Positions 9,055-17,000 of a stretch of 36,334 nucleotides of DNA are shown one piece after another. The number at the start of each line of letters is the position of its first letter. The first letter of the stretch is position 1. Under the pieces are notes generated by a model. That model was not told the DNA's origin. It searched no databases and worked only from the letters and a program-made list of their open reading frames with translations. Location of the stretch: positions 1 through 36,334 of the forward strand of contig CAITVK010000047.1 in the NCBI GenBank assembly GCA_903895845.1, given 5' to 3'. The stretch is from an uncultured Chitinophagaceae bacterium (GTDB lineage Bacteria > Bacteroidota > Bacteroidia > Chitinophagales > Chitinophagaceae). Both the position numbers and the translations under genes were made by a program.

Positions 9055-10509
9055 ATGGTCTATTGCAAAAGAATCAAGGGTTTATTTCTTGTCTTTATTT
9101 TAGGTTGTTCTACATTGTTTGGGCAGAAGAAACCCAACATTGTTATCATTATTGCCGATCAATGGCGAGGACAAGCAATCGGTTTTATCGGAAAGGAAAA
9201 GGTGAAGACTCCCTTTCTGGATTCTTTTGCCAAACAAAGTTTTGTAATGACACAGATGGTCAGTAATTATCCTGTGTGTTCTCCTGCAAGAGCGATGTTG
9301 ATGACAGGTAATTATCCTTTTAAAAATCATGTTTATAGTAATGTCAACTCAGCTTCTTCACCTTATGGTATTGAACTATCTGCTAATGCAGTCTGTTGGT
9401 CCGATGTGTTGAAGGCCAATGGCTATTCGAATGGCTATATTGGTAAATGGCACCTGGATTCGCCGCATCCCCCTTATGTTTCTACTTCTAATAATGACAA
9501 GAAAGTGGCATGGAATGAATGGACTTCCCCCGAAAGAAGGCATGGCTTTGATTATTGGTATGCCTATGGCACTTACGATGTACACAATAAACCCATGTAT
9601 TGGGATACAAAAGATAGTCGGGATAGCTTTCATTATGTAAACCAATGGGGGCCTGAACATGAGGCTGGTAAAGCACTTGACTTTTTTAGCAATAAGTACA
9701 AGGTGCGTGATGCCACCAAGCCATTTGCATTGGTAGTTTCCATGAATCCCCCGCATTCAGATTATAAAACAGTACCAGATAAGTACATGGAATTGTACAA
9801 GGATATGCCACTGGATTCTTTGTTACAAGATGCTGATATACCACCAGCAGGTACAGAGATGGGGAAAGAATACAGGAATAACATAAAGTATTATTATGCC
9901 AATATCTCGGGGGTGGATGAACAGATAAAAAGGATTGTGTATGGACTGAAGCAGGAAAAGTTATTGGATAATACCATCATTTTAGTCATGGCAGACCACG
10001 GCAATTGCTTGGGTAAGCACGATGAAGTATCTAAGAATAACATCTATGAAGAGTCATTACGTATTCCAATGATTGTCTATTGGAAAGGGCAGATAAAGGC
10101 AAGGATTGATTCTACTTTCTTGGGTAGTATCCCCGATCTTTATCCTACTTTGTTGGATTTAATTGGAGATAAAAAACAGATCCCTGCTGATGTTGATGGT
10201 AAAAGTTATGCCTCTTACTTCAGGAATGGTAGTGGTACAGCACCCAAGGAACAATACATATTGGGCGCCATCATGAGCAATAATGCCAAGAAGAATACGG
10301 GATTCAGGGGTATCCGGAATGCTGAATATAAGTTGGCTTATATGCAGAAGAAGGATGGTTCTCAAGATGCTTTCTTTTTTAATATCAAGCAAGACCCTTT
10401 CGAACTCAATAACATTTATCAAAAGGATGATCAACGTGTACTTGCATTAAAAGCAAGCCTCTTGCAATGGTTGCAGAAGACAAATGACACGTTCATTATT
10501 CAGGAATAG
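9055..10509 (+). CDS. Exported formylglycine sulfatase, S1 family
   Basis: 484 residues, type I sulfatase. After an export signal (ILGCSTLFGQ; the Cys could also be a lipobox, but the LFGQ cleavage looks better) comes KPNIVIIIADQWRGQAIGF with a metal-binding Asp. VCSPARAMLMTG is the CxPxR activation motif, and Cys75 would be converted to formylglycine by a separate maturation enzyme not in this window. IGKWHLD, NPPHSDY and VMADHGNCLGKHD supply further metal and sulfate-binding positions. The ADQ variant with R in place of the common ADDLGYGD is typical of one branch of S1 sulfatases acting on uronic-acid polymers. It probably desulfates oligosaccharides made by the upstream lyases. Sulfate position is unknown. 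Confidence 0.9.
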   Translation: MVYCKRIKGLFLVFILGCSTLFGQKKPNIVIIIADQWRGQAIGFIGKEKVKTPFLDSFAKQSFVMTQMVSNYPVCSPARAMLMTGNYPFKNHVYSNVNSASSPYGIELSANAVCWSDVLKANGYSNGYIGKWHLDSPHPPYVSTSNNDKKVAWNEWTSPERRHGFDYWYAYGTYDVHNKPMYWDTKDSRDSFHYVNQWGPEHEAGKALDFFSNKYKVRDATKPFALVVSMNPPHSDYKTVPDKYMELYKDMPLDSLLQDADIPPAGTEMGKEYRNNIKYYYANISGVDEQIKRIVYGLKQEKLLDNTIILVMADHGNCLGKHDEVSKNNIYEESLRIPMIVYWKGQIKARIDSTFLGSIPDLYPTLLDLIGDKKQIPADVDGKSYASYFRNGSGTAPKEQYILGAIMSNNAKKNTGFRGIRNAEYKLAYMQKKDGSQDAFFFNIKQDPFELNNIYQKDDQRVLALKASLLQWLQKTNDTFIIQE

Positions 10510-10515
10510 GATAAG

Positions 10516-10552
10516 ATAGATTGGACAACTTTTAGAAAGTTGTCCAATCTAT
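10516..10552 (+). terminator. Strong 17-bp hairpin between the two sulfatase genes
   Basis: ATAGATTGGACAACTTT (516-532 of the 10-kb block) is followed by a TAG-containing three-base loop and its perfect reverse complement (10536-10552). It begins 6 bp after the first sulfatase stop and ends 22 bp before the second sulfatase start. There is no run of T after the stem, so it may be a partial terminator, an mRNA-stabilising 3' end or a processing site that sets different expression of the two genes. Confidence 0.6.
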
Positions 10553-10574
10553 TATCAGTCAACCATCAATTAAA

Positions 10575-12104
10575 ATGATTAAGTTATCTCTGCTCTCTGT
10601 TAGTTTTTTATTCCTGATGAATACTGCCTTCAGTCAGCAAACTAAGCAATCGGAAAACAGTAAACCCAACATTATCATTATCTATGCAGATGACCTTGGT
10701 TATGGAGACCTGAGTTGTTATGGTGCTACCAAAATAAAGACACCTAACATAGATAAGCTATCACAACAAGGTTTGCGGTTTACGGATTCCCATGCTACTT
10801 CGGCTACTTGCACGCCCTCACGGTATTCGCTCCTCACTGGTCAGTATGCATGGCGTAAAAAGGGGACAGATATTGCACCGGGTAATGCAGCTGCGCTTAT
10901 CAAGCCTGGCACGCCTACATTGCCTTCTATGTTGCAAGGGGCTGGCTATCAGACTGGGGTTGTGGGCAAATGGCATCTTGGTTTGGGAGATGAAACTGGC
11001 CCTAACTGGAATGGCGACATCACTTCTGGCCCATTGGATATTGGCTTCAATTATGCCTTTCTGATTCCCGCAACGGGCGATCGGGTGCCTTGTGTATTTG
11101 TGGAGAACAGAAGAGTGGTTAACCTGAATCCCAACGACCCGATAGAAGTAAGCTATGCACATCCCATAGGAAATAATCCAACAGGAAAAGAGCATCCCGA
11201 GTTGTTGAAGATGCATCCTAGTCATGGGCATGACAATACCATCGTAAACGGCATCAGCAGAATTGGCTACATGAGTGGCGGAAAAGATGCTTTGTGGACG
11301 GATGAAAACATAGTAGACACTCTGACTTCAAAAGCAAAACAATTTATTGTTGACCATCAGGATAAACCCTTCTTTCTCTACTTTGCCACGCACGACATTC
11401 ATGTTCCCCGTGTGCCCAATAAACGATTTGTGGGCAAGAGTGGACTAGGTGCAAGAGGCGATGTGATTCTGCAACTGGATTGGACAGTAGGTGAAATCAA
11501 TAAACTGCTGGATAGCTTGCACCTCACCAAAAACACTCTGCTTATTCTTTCTAGTGACAATGGACCAGTGGTAGATGATGGTTATCAGGATAGGGCAGTG
11601 GAATTGCTGAACGGGCATACACCTGCGGGCGTGTTGAGAGGAGGGAAGTATAGTGCTTTTGATGGCGGTACACGTGTGCCATTTATTGTAAAGTGGCAAG
11701 GGAAAGTAACCCCAGGTATCACGAATGCACCGTTCAGTCATATCGATTTGTATGCGTCATTGGCTTCATTGGCAGGGGTGAAAGTGGCCGCCAATGCGGC
11801 ACCAGATAGTTATAATGAACTAGGTGTATTGTTGGGAAAGGAGAAGAAAGGACGAGATTATATAGTGGAACATGCGATGAATGGAACGCTTTCCATCATC
11901 AAAGGGAAGTGGAAATACATTGAGCCAAGCAATGGGAAAAGGATAGATGAGAATACCAATATAGAACTTGGAAACTTTATAGGTCAACAACTCTATGATC
12001 TCTCCATTGATTTGAGCGAAAAGAATAATGTCGCCATAGCACACCCAACTGTAGTAACAGAATTAGCAGGAATGCTTGCGAACATTAAAACCAAGAAGGA
12101 TTAA
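10575..12104 (+). CDS. Exported arylsulfatase, S1 family
   Basis: 509 residues, type I sulfatase with a signal peptide ending AFSQQ. Classic motifs appear in order: KPNIIIIYADDLGYGDLSCYG (metal-binding DD), ATCTPSRYSLLTG (CxPxR, Cys79 modified to formylglycine), GVVGKWHLGLG, ATHDIHVPR and LSSDNGPVVDDG, then a FDGGTRVPFIVKW segment usual for this branch. It is clearly different from the upstream sulfatase, so the two probably remove sulfates at different positions. It is the last of the six degradative genes, separated from the previous one by a hairpin. The family is certain. The assignment to a glycosaminoglycan-like polymer rests on the neighbouring PL8 lyase and fucosidase. Confidence 0.92.
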   Translation: MIKLSLLSVSFLFLMNTAFSQQTKQSENSKPNIIIIYADDLGYGDLSCYGATKIKTPNIDKLSQQGLRFTDSHATSATCTPSRYSLLTGQYAWRKKGTDIAPGNAAALIKPGTPTLPSMLQGAGYQTGVVGKWHLGLGDETGPNWNGDITSGPLDIGFNYAFLIPATGDRVPCVFVENRRVVNLNPNDPIEVSYAHPIGNNPTGKEHPELLKMHPSHGHDNTIVNGISRIGYMSGGKDALWTDENIVDTLTSKAKQFIVDHQDKPFFLYFATHDIHVPRVPNKRFVGKSGLGARGDVILQLDWTVGEINKLLDSLHLTKNTLLILSSDNGPVVDDGYQDRAVELLNGHTPAGVLRGGKYSAFDGGTRVPFIVKWQGKVTPGITNAPFSHIDLYASLASLAGVKVAANAAPDSYNELGVLLGKEKKGRDYIVEHAMNGTLSIIKGKWKYIEPSNGKRIDENTNIELGNFIGQQLYDLSIDLSEKNNVAIAHPTVVTELAGMLANIKTKKD

Positions 12105-12183
12105 TTGATATATTACTAAACAGGTATTTCGCTGTAATCATCATCAATGACCATCGCGGGTTGCTTCTCCAGAACAAGATTAC

Positions 12184-12208
12184 CTCTGTTAGTGTTAAAA
12201 TAACAGAG
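12184..12208 (+). terminator. Hairpin downstream of the sulfatase run
   Basis: CTCTGTTA (12184-12191), a nine-base loop and TAACAGAG (12201-12208) form a perfect 8-bp stem 79 bp after the second sulfatase. A second dyad, CTATCT...AGATAG, lies near 12252-12274. The first stem may end transcription coming from the left, or from the convergent YciI-like gene. No T-run follows. Confidence 0.35.
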
Positions 12209-12286
12209 ACTGAAAGGGCTTATGATTACACCAAAATGAAGGTATAGCTTTCTATCTGGAAAGCAGAGAGATAGGGGGGACAATAA

Positions 12287-12583
12287 CTATTCCGAGTCAT
12301 TTTCTAGTGCACCAAAAGCTTTTACTTTCTTCGTTGCCTTAAAGTGGATGATTCTATAATCTGCTAATCCTAAAATACTAAAAGGATCTTCGGCAACAAT
12401 CTCATTTATTTCCTGGGTATTTTCTGCAGTGGCAAATATAATTCCACCATCGCGTGGTTCTTTTCTGCCAGATGCCAGAAAATGACCACTATGATAATAT
12501 TTGTCCAGGTATTTAATGTGGGCAGCCATGTTATTGTCAATCTCTGTAACAGGCACTTTGTAGGTTAATTCTATGATATACAT
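12287..12583 (-). CDS. YciI-like (YCII-related domain) protein
   Basis: 98 residues in a single dimeric alpha/beta ferredoxin-like domain. Recognisable segments are HIKYLDKYYHSGHFLASGRK, then GGIIFATAENTQEINEIVAEDPF, ending in the Tyr-Arg-Ile strand and a short charged tail. The fold resembles muconolactone isomerase; YciI-like proteins are often enzymes of unknown substrate with a conserved His-Asp pair, and the His in the AAHIKYLD segment and the Asp in AEDPF fit. A TATTTTTG element (complement of 12603-12610) lies 19 bp upstream and could be its -7 box. It stands alone, convergent with the sulfatase genes. Confidence 0.8.
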   Translation of the reverse strand: MYIIELTYKVPVTEIDNNMAAHIKYLDKYYHSGHFLASGRKEPRDGGIIFATAENTQEINEIVAEDPFSILGLADYRIIHFKATKKVKAFGALENDSE

Positions 12584-12725
12584 AACTCAATTATTAATAA
12601 ATCAAAAATAGGGTAAGCAACTGAAACGGCACTATGATTATTGTCATATTACGGCTTCTCCCTACTTTTACCGCATCGCAGATAAATTAAACGATATAGA
12701 AACTAGCCTGGAGGCAATACAAAGA

Positions 12726-13202
12726 TTGTCCATAGAGAAGGCTGATGAGAATAGCAGCTTTCAAAATCTCCTCAAAACATTGCCAGGAGTCCACTTAGAT
12801 GCCTTGGTATTTGAATTAAATGAGCTGGTAACCCCACAGATTGATTGTACTGTTTGTGGTAACTGTTGTAAAAGTTTACTGATAAATGTTACCGATGAAG
12901 AAGCAGATAATTTAGCTGCACATCTAAACAAATCAAGAGCAGATTTTGATAGCCAATACCTCGAAAAGAGCAACACCATGATGCTGATGAATGCCATTCC
13001 CTGTACCTTCTTGAAAGAGGAAAAATGTACCGTCTATCAACATCGCTTTGCAGGGTGCAGGGAATTTCCCGCCATGCATTTGCCCCACTTCAATAAACGA
13101 CTCTTCACAACTTTCATGCACTACAGTCGTTGCCCAATCATCTACAATGTTGTAGAGCAACTGAAATCAGTGTTAAGCAACAATAATACTGATGTGAAAT
13201 AA
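12726..13202 (+). CDS. YkgJ-like cysteine-cluster (putative Zn/Fe-chelating) protein
   Basis: 158 residues as drawn. The CTVCGNCCKSLLINVTDEEA block and the later EEKCTVYQHRFAGCREFP give the Cys pattern of the UPF0153/YkgJ family, believed to bind zinc or an iron-sulfur centre; cellular role unknown. The start is uncertain: there is no ATG, and the drawn start is TTG at 12726. The frame stays open back to 12612 and reads a plausible helical segment (YRIADKLNDIETSLEAIQRL), so either translation begins at this TTG or the true start has been lost or is a rarer codon upstream. The gene is single and ends 212 bp from a convergent lipoprotein gene. Confidence 0.75.
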   Translation: MSIEKADENSSFQNLLKTLPGVHLDALVFELNELVTPQIDCTVCGNCCKSLLINVTDEEADNLAAHLNKSRADFDSQYLEKSNTMMLMNAIPCTFLKEEKCTVYQHRFAGCREFPAMHLPHFNKRLFTTFMHYSRCPIIYNVVEQLKSVLSNNNTDVK

Positions 13203-13223
13203 AAAGAGTATTCAACATAATCT

Positions 13224-13310
13224 ATTGGCTTCGCGAGCCAATCAATCAACCCAGCTAACATAATCAATTTGCTTACCCAATACACCCCATGCAAAAGGGG
13301 CAGATTGGCT
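13224..13310. other. Structured region between convergent genes
   Basis: ATTGGCT (13224-13230) pairs with AGCCAAT (13236-13242) around a TCGCG loop. Downstream, CCAAT (13277-13281) and CCCC (13285-13288) pair with GGGG (13297-13300) and ATTGG (13304-13308) to make a second stem. AGCCAAT could also pair with the second ATTGGCT at 13304-13310, so the two folds compete. The site lies between two convergent genes, and a bidirectional terminator is the simplest reading. No clear T-run is present. Confidence 0.4.
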
Positions 13311-13414
13311 GTAGGTTACCCTAGCTCACTATTGGTTATCGCATTATTTACTGAAAACTAAGAAAATAAGTTACTAGAATAAAGTGCCTTTGCCAATGAT
13401 AATTTCAAATATGG

Positions 13415-14443
13415 TTAAAGCTTACGAAGGTTCTGATCTATAACAGAGATGTCTGTTACTGAATAAGGAATAATTGAAATTGGGTCACTTGATGATGCAG
13501 TAATTGTGCCACTGGTCCCCCAAAAGTATTGGCCATTTATTTCAGAGATTGAGACTAGCGTAATATTTAAACCGATTGGTATACCAGTTGCACCGTAACT
13601 CTTTCCTGCAGGATTAGACTTTAGTCTTACCACGGTTTTGGTATCATTGAATATAGCGTAGACAACTGTGTTTTTATTTGTAAAATTTATAGGAAGAAAC
13701 GCATTTACTCGTGTTGTAAATGGAGAAGGTGCAAGGAGATTGGCACAACCAAACCATCCTATTTTGCTGCTAGTAAATAAATAACCATTATTGGGGCTGT
13801 TTGATAGGCCTGAACCAACATAAGTTGGACTTACCTGGGAATGACCTTTTACAGGAAGCCAAAAAGTGTCTTTGCTATTGGTTGTATCTGGTTGAAACAT
13901 AAAATATTGCATAGGCTGCAAAGGATACTTATCTTTTGTCTTAACCTTAATTTGTATTTGTTTGGATAAAGCAGCATTCCAATAAACTGGATTCTTTTTG
14001 TATGTTAATTTTATATCGACATAAGCGCCAAAATTTATCAGATTACCATTGCTTGTTGTCGGTATCTTGTGTCTGATTACATCTCCTTTAGAAGTTAAAA
14101 CCAAAATTGTAGCATTGATTTTTGCATTCTTTGACGTTATTGTAGATGTAGGCGAATAAGTTGGTGTTGTCATACATCCACCTGAAGGGAATGTGATTGA
14201 AACAGAGTCTCCAATAATAATTTTGCTTCCGTCGTCATCACTGATGCAATTAAAGCTATCAATAGAGGCAGGCTTGTCAATGCTGGCTGTAATTGGCACA
14301 ACAGTATCGTTTGGAAACCAAACAGTATCTCCTTGTTGAGTGGGGGGATCTGGCACAAAGCCCCCTGATGATGTTTTCTGGCAACTAACCGCAGCCAGAA
14401 CAAACCATATAAATAGGGTGCAATTTGTGATAAATTTTGTCAT
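13415..14443 (-). CDS. Lipoprotein of unknown function in a sigma-factor operon
   Basis: 342 residues. The N-terminus is a lipoprotein signal with Cys21 in LAAVSCQK, so the protein is probably anchored to an envelope membrane. The rest is predicted mostly beta, rich in Ser/Thr/Asn, with no domain I recognise; possible beta-sandwich stretches are around NGNLINFGAYVDIKLTYKK and NTVVYAIFNDTKTVVRLKS. It is the third gene after an ECF sigma factor and a membrane-anchored barrel protein, 24 bp behind the latter, so it is probably expressed with them and works at the cell surface. Target or sensor roles are guesses. Confidence 0.7.
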   Translation of the reverse strand: MTKFITNCTLFIWFVLAAVSCQKTSSGGFVPDPPTQQGDTVWFPNDTVVPITASIDKPASIDSFNCISDDDGSKIIIGDSVSITFPSGGCMTTPTYSPTSTITSKNAKINATILVLTSKGDVIRHKIPTTSNGNLINFGAYVDIKLTYKKNPVYWNAALSKQIQIKVKTKDKYPLQPMQYFMFQPDTTNSKDTFWLPVKGHSQVSPTYVGSGLSNSPNNGYLFTSSKIGWFGCANLLAPSPFTTRVNAFLPINFTNKNTVVYAIFNDTKTVVRLKSNPAGKSYGATGIPIGLNITLVSISEINGQYFWGTSGTITASSSDPISIIPYSVTDISVIDQNLRKL

Positions 14444-14467
14444 ATTATTAATGATACCTCTTTTGCA

Positions 14468-15952
14468 CTATTTGATGCTTGTGTGAGGGATTTTGTACCG
14501 AATTCCCAAATTTAATCCAATGCTATTGAAGCGTTGTCCAAAACTAAAAGAAGCGTTACTGCTATTAGAAAGTCCATATTTACAATAAGGTTCAGCAAAA
14601 GCATCAAAGTTCTTTCCTATGTCATACAAGAAACTAATGCCTGCGTAAGCACTCAGATTCACAGTGCTTTTTAAAACGCCATTTTGTTGTGTGGTACTCA
14701 ATGGTGCAATATTCAAAGAATTATCAAAAGTCTTTCCTTCATAGAACGAAGCTATATTGGCAATGATACCACCATTTGCTGAAAAATGCCATTTATTGCT
14801 TCCTATTTGGTAACTCGCAATTACCGGTATTTCAATCTGTTTATAAATATTGAAGCTAGTCATTAGCCGATAGCCGGTTTGCACATATGTAGTAGTATCC
14901 TTGTTTGATATGGTTGCGCCATCATTATTTACATATGATCTTTCAGTCACAACAGTCAGGCTTTTAGATTCAAATTGTTTGTACCTGAATCTCTCGGTAA
15001 TTTCTTTGAATTGAATGCCACTTTTTAGTGAGAAATGGTTATTTAGGTTCTTTGAAATCCTGACACCAACAGTAAACCCACCCGAAAGCTTTTGCGCAGT
15101 ATCCAATGCTTGGGTATAAAATGAGTTTGCCCCAGAGGTATTTACTTTTTTAATATCATAATCTGGTGATGCATACAGTTCAACAAACCAATTTTTAGCA
15201 GAGGTATTTGGTAAGTGTATGGCCGTAATTGTTTTTTTGCTATCCGTTAATGTTTTAGAAACTAGTTTGTTGGTGAGTAAAGAAGTTGTTTTTGTTACAA
15301 TACTTCCTCTCTCAAAATAATGATTATCAATTTCGTTTACTTGATTAATCTGGCTATTGTCTGTATTGCTGGTCTCTGAATTGTTGTTCCCAATATGTTT
15401 TTCTGCAATGGTTGAATTGATAGCAATCGCATTGGATTTAGTTTTTGAAGATGGAGCCAATTCTGTTGGTATGTTACCTGTATGGGCAAGTGTTTTACTG
15501 AATTTAGCTATTGATTGATCAATTGGTGAACCCACGTTCTTTTTGTCATAATTCTTTTTTGTTATTGCAGCAGAATGTGCCAAAGAAGAAACTGTTTTGT
15601 TTTCTTCTTGCTTTGTTAAGGTAGCTGGAATAGTCGCAGTTACATTAGTATTCTTAGTACTGATAGACGCAGTATTGTCTAGACTAGTAGTTTTAACCAA
15701 TGGGGTTTCTTTTTGAGTTGTACTTGCCGACGTGTTTGTATTCCTGTTAGTGTACCAATTCGCAGCCCCAAGTATTGCAAATGCTATCACCGCAATTATT
15801 GCAGATTGAAAATAGCCATTCTTCCAAAAAGGAATGGGGGTAGGCTTTTTCTTGTCCTTATCTGCTACAATCCGATCCCATAATCCTTCCGGAACGGGAC
15901 TTTCGTAGTTGTATAAGTTATCTTTGATGTATTTGTCGAATTCTTTCATCAA
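14468..15952 (-). CDS. Anti-sigma-like transmembrane protein with C-terminal outer-membrane beta-barrel domain
   Basis: 494 residues. Residues 1-45 form a charged cytoplasmic head (MMKEFDKYIKDNLYN, then PEGLWDRIVADKD), followed by one transmembrane helix at about 49-67, a Ser/Thr/Asn-rich linker of about 190 residues, and a C-terminal part from about 254 (NWFVELYASPDY) with repeated amphipathic beta strands ending LGIRYKIPH, typical of small porin-like barrels. The ATG overlaps the sigma-factor stop by four bases, so translation is coupled. The placement suggests a sigma-factor partner that anchors in the inner membrane and reaches the outer membrane. The barrel call is from strand pattern only. 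No canonical zinc-binding anti-sigma motif is seen in the head. Confidence 0.7.
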   Translation of the reverse strand: MMKEFDKYIKDNLYNYESPVPEGLWDRIVADKDKKKPTPIPFWKNGYFQSAIIAVIAFAILGAANWYTNRNTNTSASTTQKETPLVKTTSLDNTASISTKNTNVTATIPATLTKQEENKTVSSLAHSAAITKKNYDKKNVGSPIDQSIAKFSKTLAHTGNIPTELAPSSKTKSNAIAINSTIAEKHIGNNNSETSNTDNSQINQVNEIDNHYFERGSIVTKTTSLLTNKLVSKTLTDSKKTITAIHLPNTSAKNWFVELYASPDYDIKKVNTSGANSFYTQALDTAQKLSGGFTVGVRISKNLNNHFSLKSGIQFKEITERFRYKQFESKSLTVVTERSYVNNDGATISNKDTTTYVQTGYRLMTSFNIYKQIEIPVIASYQIGSNKWHFSANGGIIANIASFYEGKTFDNSLNIAPLSTTQQNGVLKSTVNLSAYAGISFLYDIGKNFDAFAEPYCKYGLSNSSNASFSFGQRFNSIGLNLGIRYKIPHTSIK

Positions 15953-16512
15953 ACAGCAATTTTTTCAAGTTTAATAATCTGATTCTGTAGCATCCGCCTT
16001 GCTTTCACGAGCTGGCTTCTGCTTGTGCTAGCTTCTATGCCAAGCATTACTCCAATTTCTTCGTGACTGTAGCCTTCAATTACGTTTAAGTTAAAAACGA
16101 TGCGATACCCATCCGGTAGTTGGCTTATCAGTTTCATTAAATCGTCTTCTGATAAACTGCCGTATATGTAAGGGGCTACTTGTATGTCCTGTGTACTGCC
16201 ACCTTCTATGTCTTTAAATGGCAGCTTTCTTTTTTGGATGTATTTCAAACAAACGTTAACAACTATTCGTCGCATCCATCCCTCGAAGGAACCCTCATGT
16301 TTAAATTGGTGTAGATTGTTGAATATCCGTACAAAGCCTTCTTGCAACATATCTTCTGCTTCCATCGTGTCAAGGGCATAGCGCACGCATACACTCATAA
16401 ATTTACCTGCGTATCGCTCAAAGAGCGCACGTTGGGTATGAGGGTTTTGCTCAATGCAACCTTTAATGAGTTCGTGCTCAGACAAAAGATATAATTGTTT
16501 TACAATGCTCAC
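15949..16512 (-). CDS. RNA polymerase sigma factor, ECF subfamily
   Basis: 187 residues, sigma-70 family with regions 2 and 4 only. Region 2 is seen in ALFERYAGKFMSVCVRYALD and EAEDMLQEGFVRIFNNLHQF; region 2.4 continues with SFEGWMRRIVVNVCLKYIQK. Region 4 is LPDGYRIVFNLNVIEGYSHE followed by EIGVMLGIEASTSRSQLVKA, a helix-turn-helix for the -35 element. It is first in an operon with the overlapping barrel protein and the lipoprotein, so it probably directs transcription of an envelope-response regulon, possibly including its own operon. The start at 16512 gives the usual length. Confidence 0.93.
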   Translation of the reverse strand: MSIVKQLYLLSEHELIKGCIEQNPHTQRALFERYAGKFMSVCVRYALDTMEAEDMLQEGFVRIFNNLHQFKHEGSFEGWMRRIVVNVCLKYIQKRKLPFKDIEGGSTQDIQVAPYIYGSLSEDDLMKLISQLPDGYRIVFNLNVIEGYSHEEIGVMLGIEASTSRSQLVKARRMLQNQIIKLEKIAV

Positions 16513-16664
16513 GAATAGCTTGATACAAGCCGTTTTCGTTTTGCTGCTTTTAATTAAATATTATCGGTATAAAAGTATATGTTATCAACTAATTCTAAAC
16601 CAAAGGGAAAGTGTTTGTTTTAATTTTATTTATAAACACTATCAAAAATGGGTATTAATTACGC

Positions 16665-16967
16665 TTAAAACTCATATTCGCGTTCAACCAAGCAGATCCT
16701 TACCTTGTAATGCTTATACCAATTGTTCTTTCCTAGTTCTTGTGCAATTAAGTGTTGTGTATGCTGTTTCCACAAACTGATTGCTTCCAGGCTTTGCCAA
16801 TAAGAAACCGTAACCCCTATTTCATTTCGTGCGCTTTCTACACCTATAAATCCGGGTTGTTGTTTGGCCAATGTAACCATCTTTTCAGCCATTTGTTCAT
16901 ATCCTTTAGCATTTTCCTTTTTTACAGATGTAAAAATGACCGCATAGTAAGGAGGATTAATTGTCAT
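16665..16967 (-). CDS. Antibiotic biosynthesis monooxygenase (ABM) domain protein
   Basis: 100 residues in one ferredoxin-like ABM fold. Landmarks: YYAVIFTSVKKENAKGYEQM, the AKQQPGFIGVESAR segment, IGVTVSYWQSLEAISLWKQH with the conserved Trp and His, and NNWYKHYKVRICLVEREYE. ABM proteins include cofactor-free oxygenases and heme-degrading enzymes; many small ones have no known substrate. It lies 33 bp after the esterase gene on the same strand and may be the third gene of that operon. Confidence 0.85.
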   Translation of the reverse strand: MTINPPYYAVIFTSVKKENAKGYEQMAEKMVTLAKQQPGFIGVESARNEIGVTVSYWQSLEAISLWKQHTQHLIAQELGKNNWYKHYKVRICLVEREYEF

Positions 16968-17000
16968 ATTGAATAGATTTTCAGCCTTATTACTCTTGAT

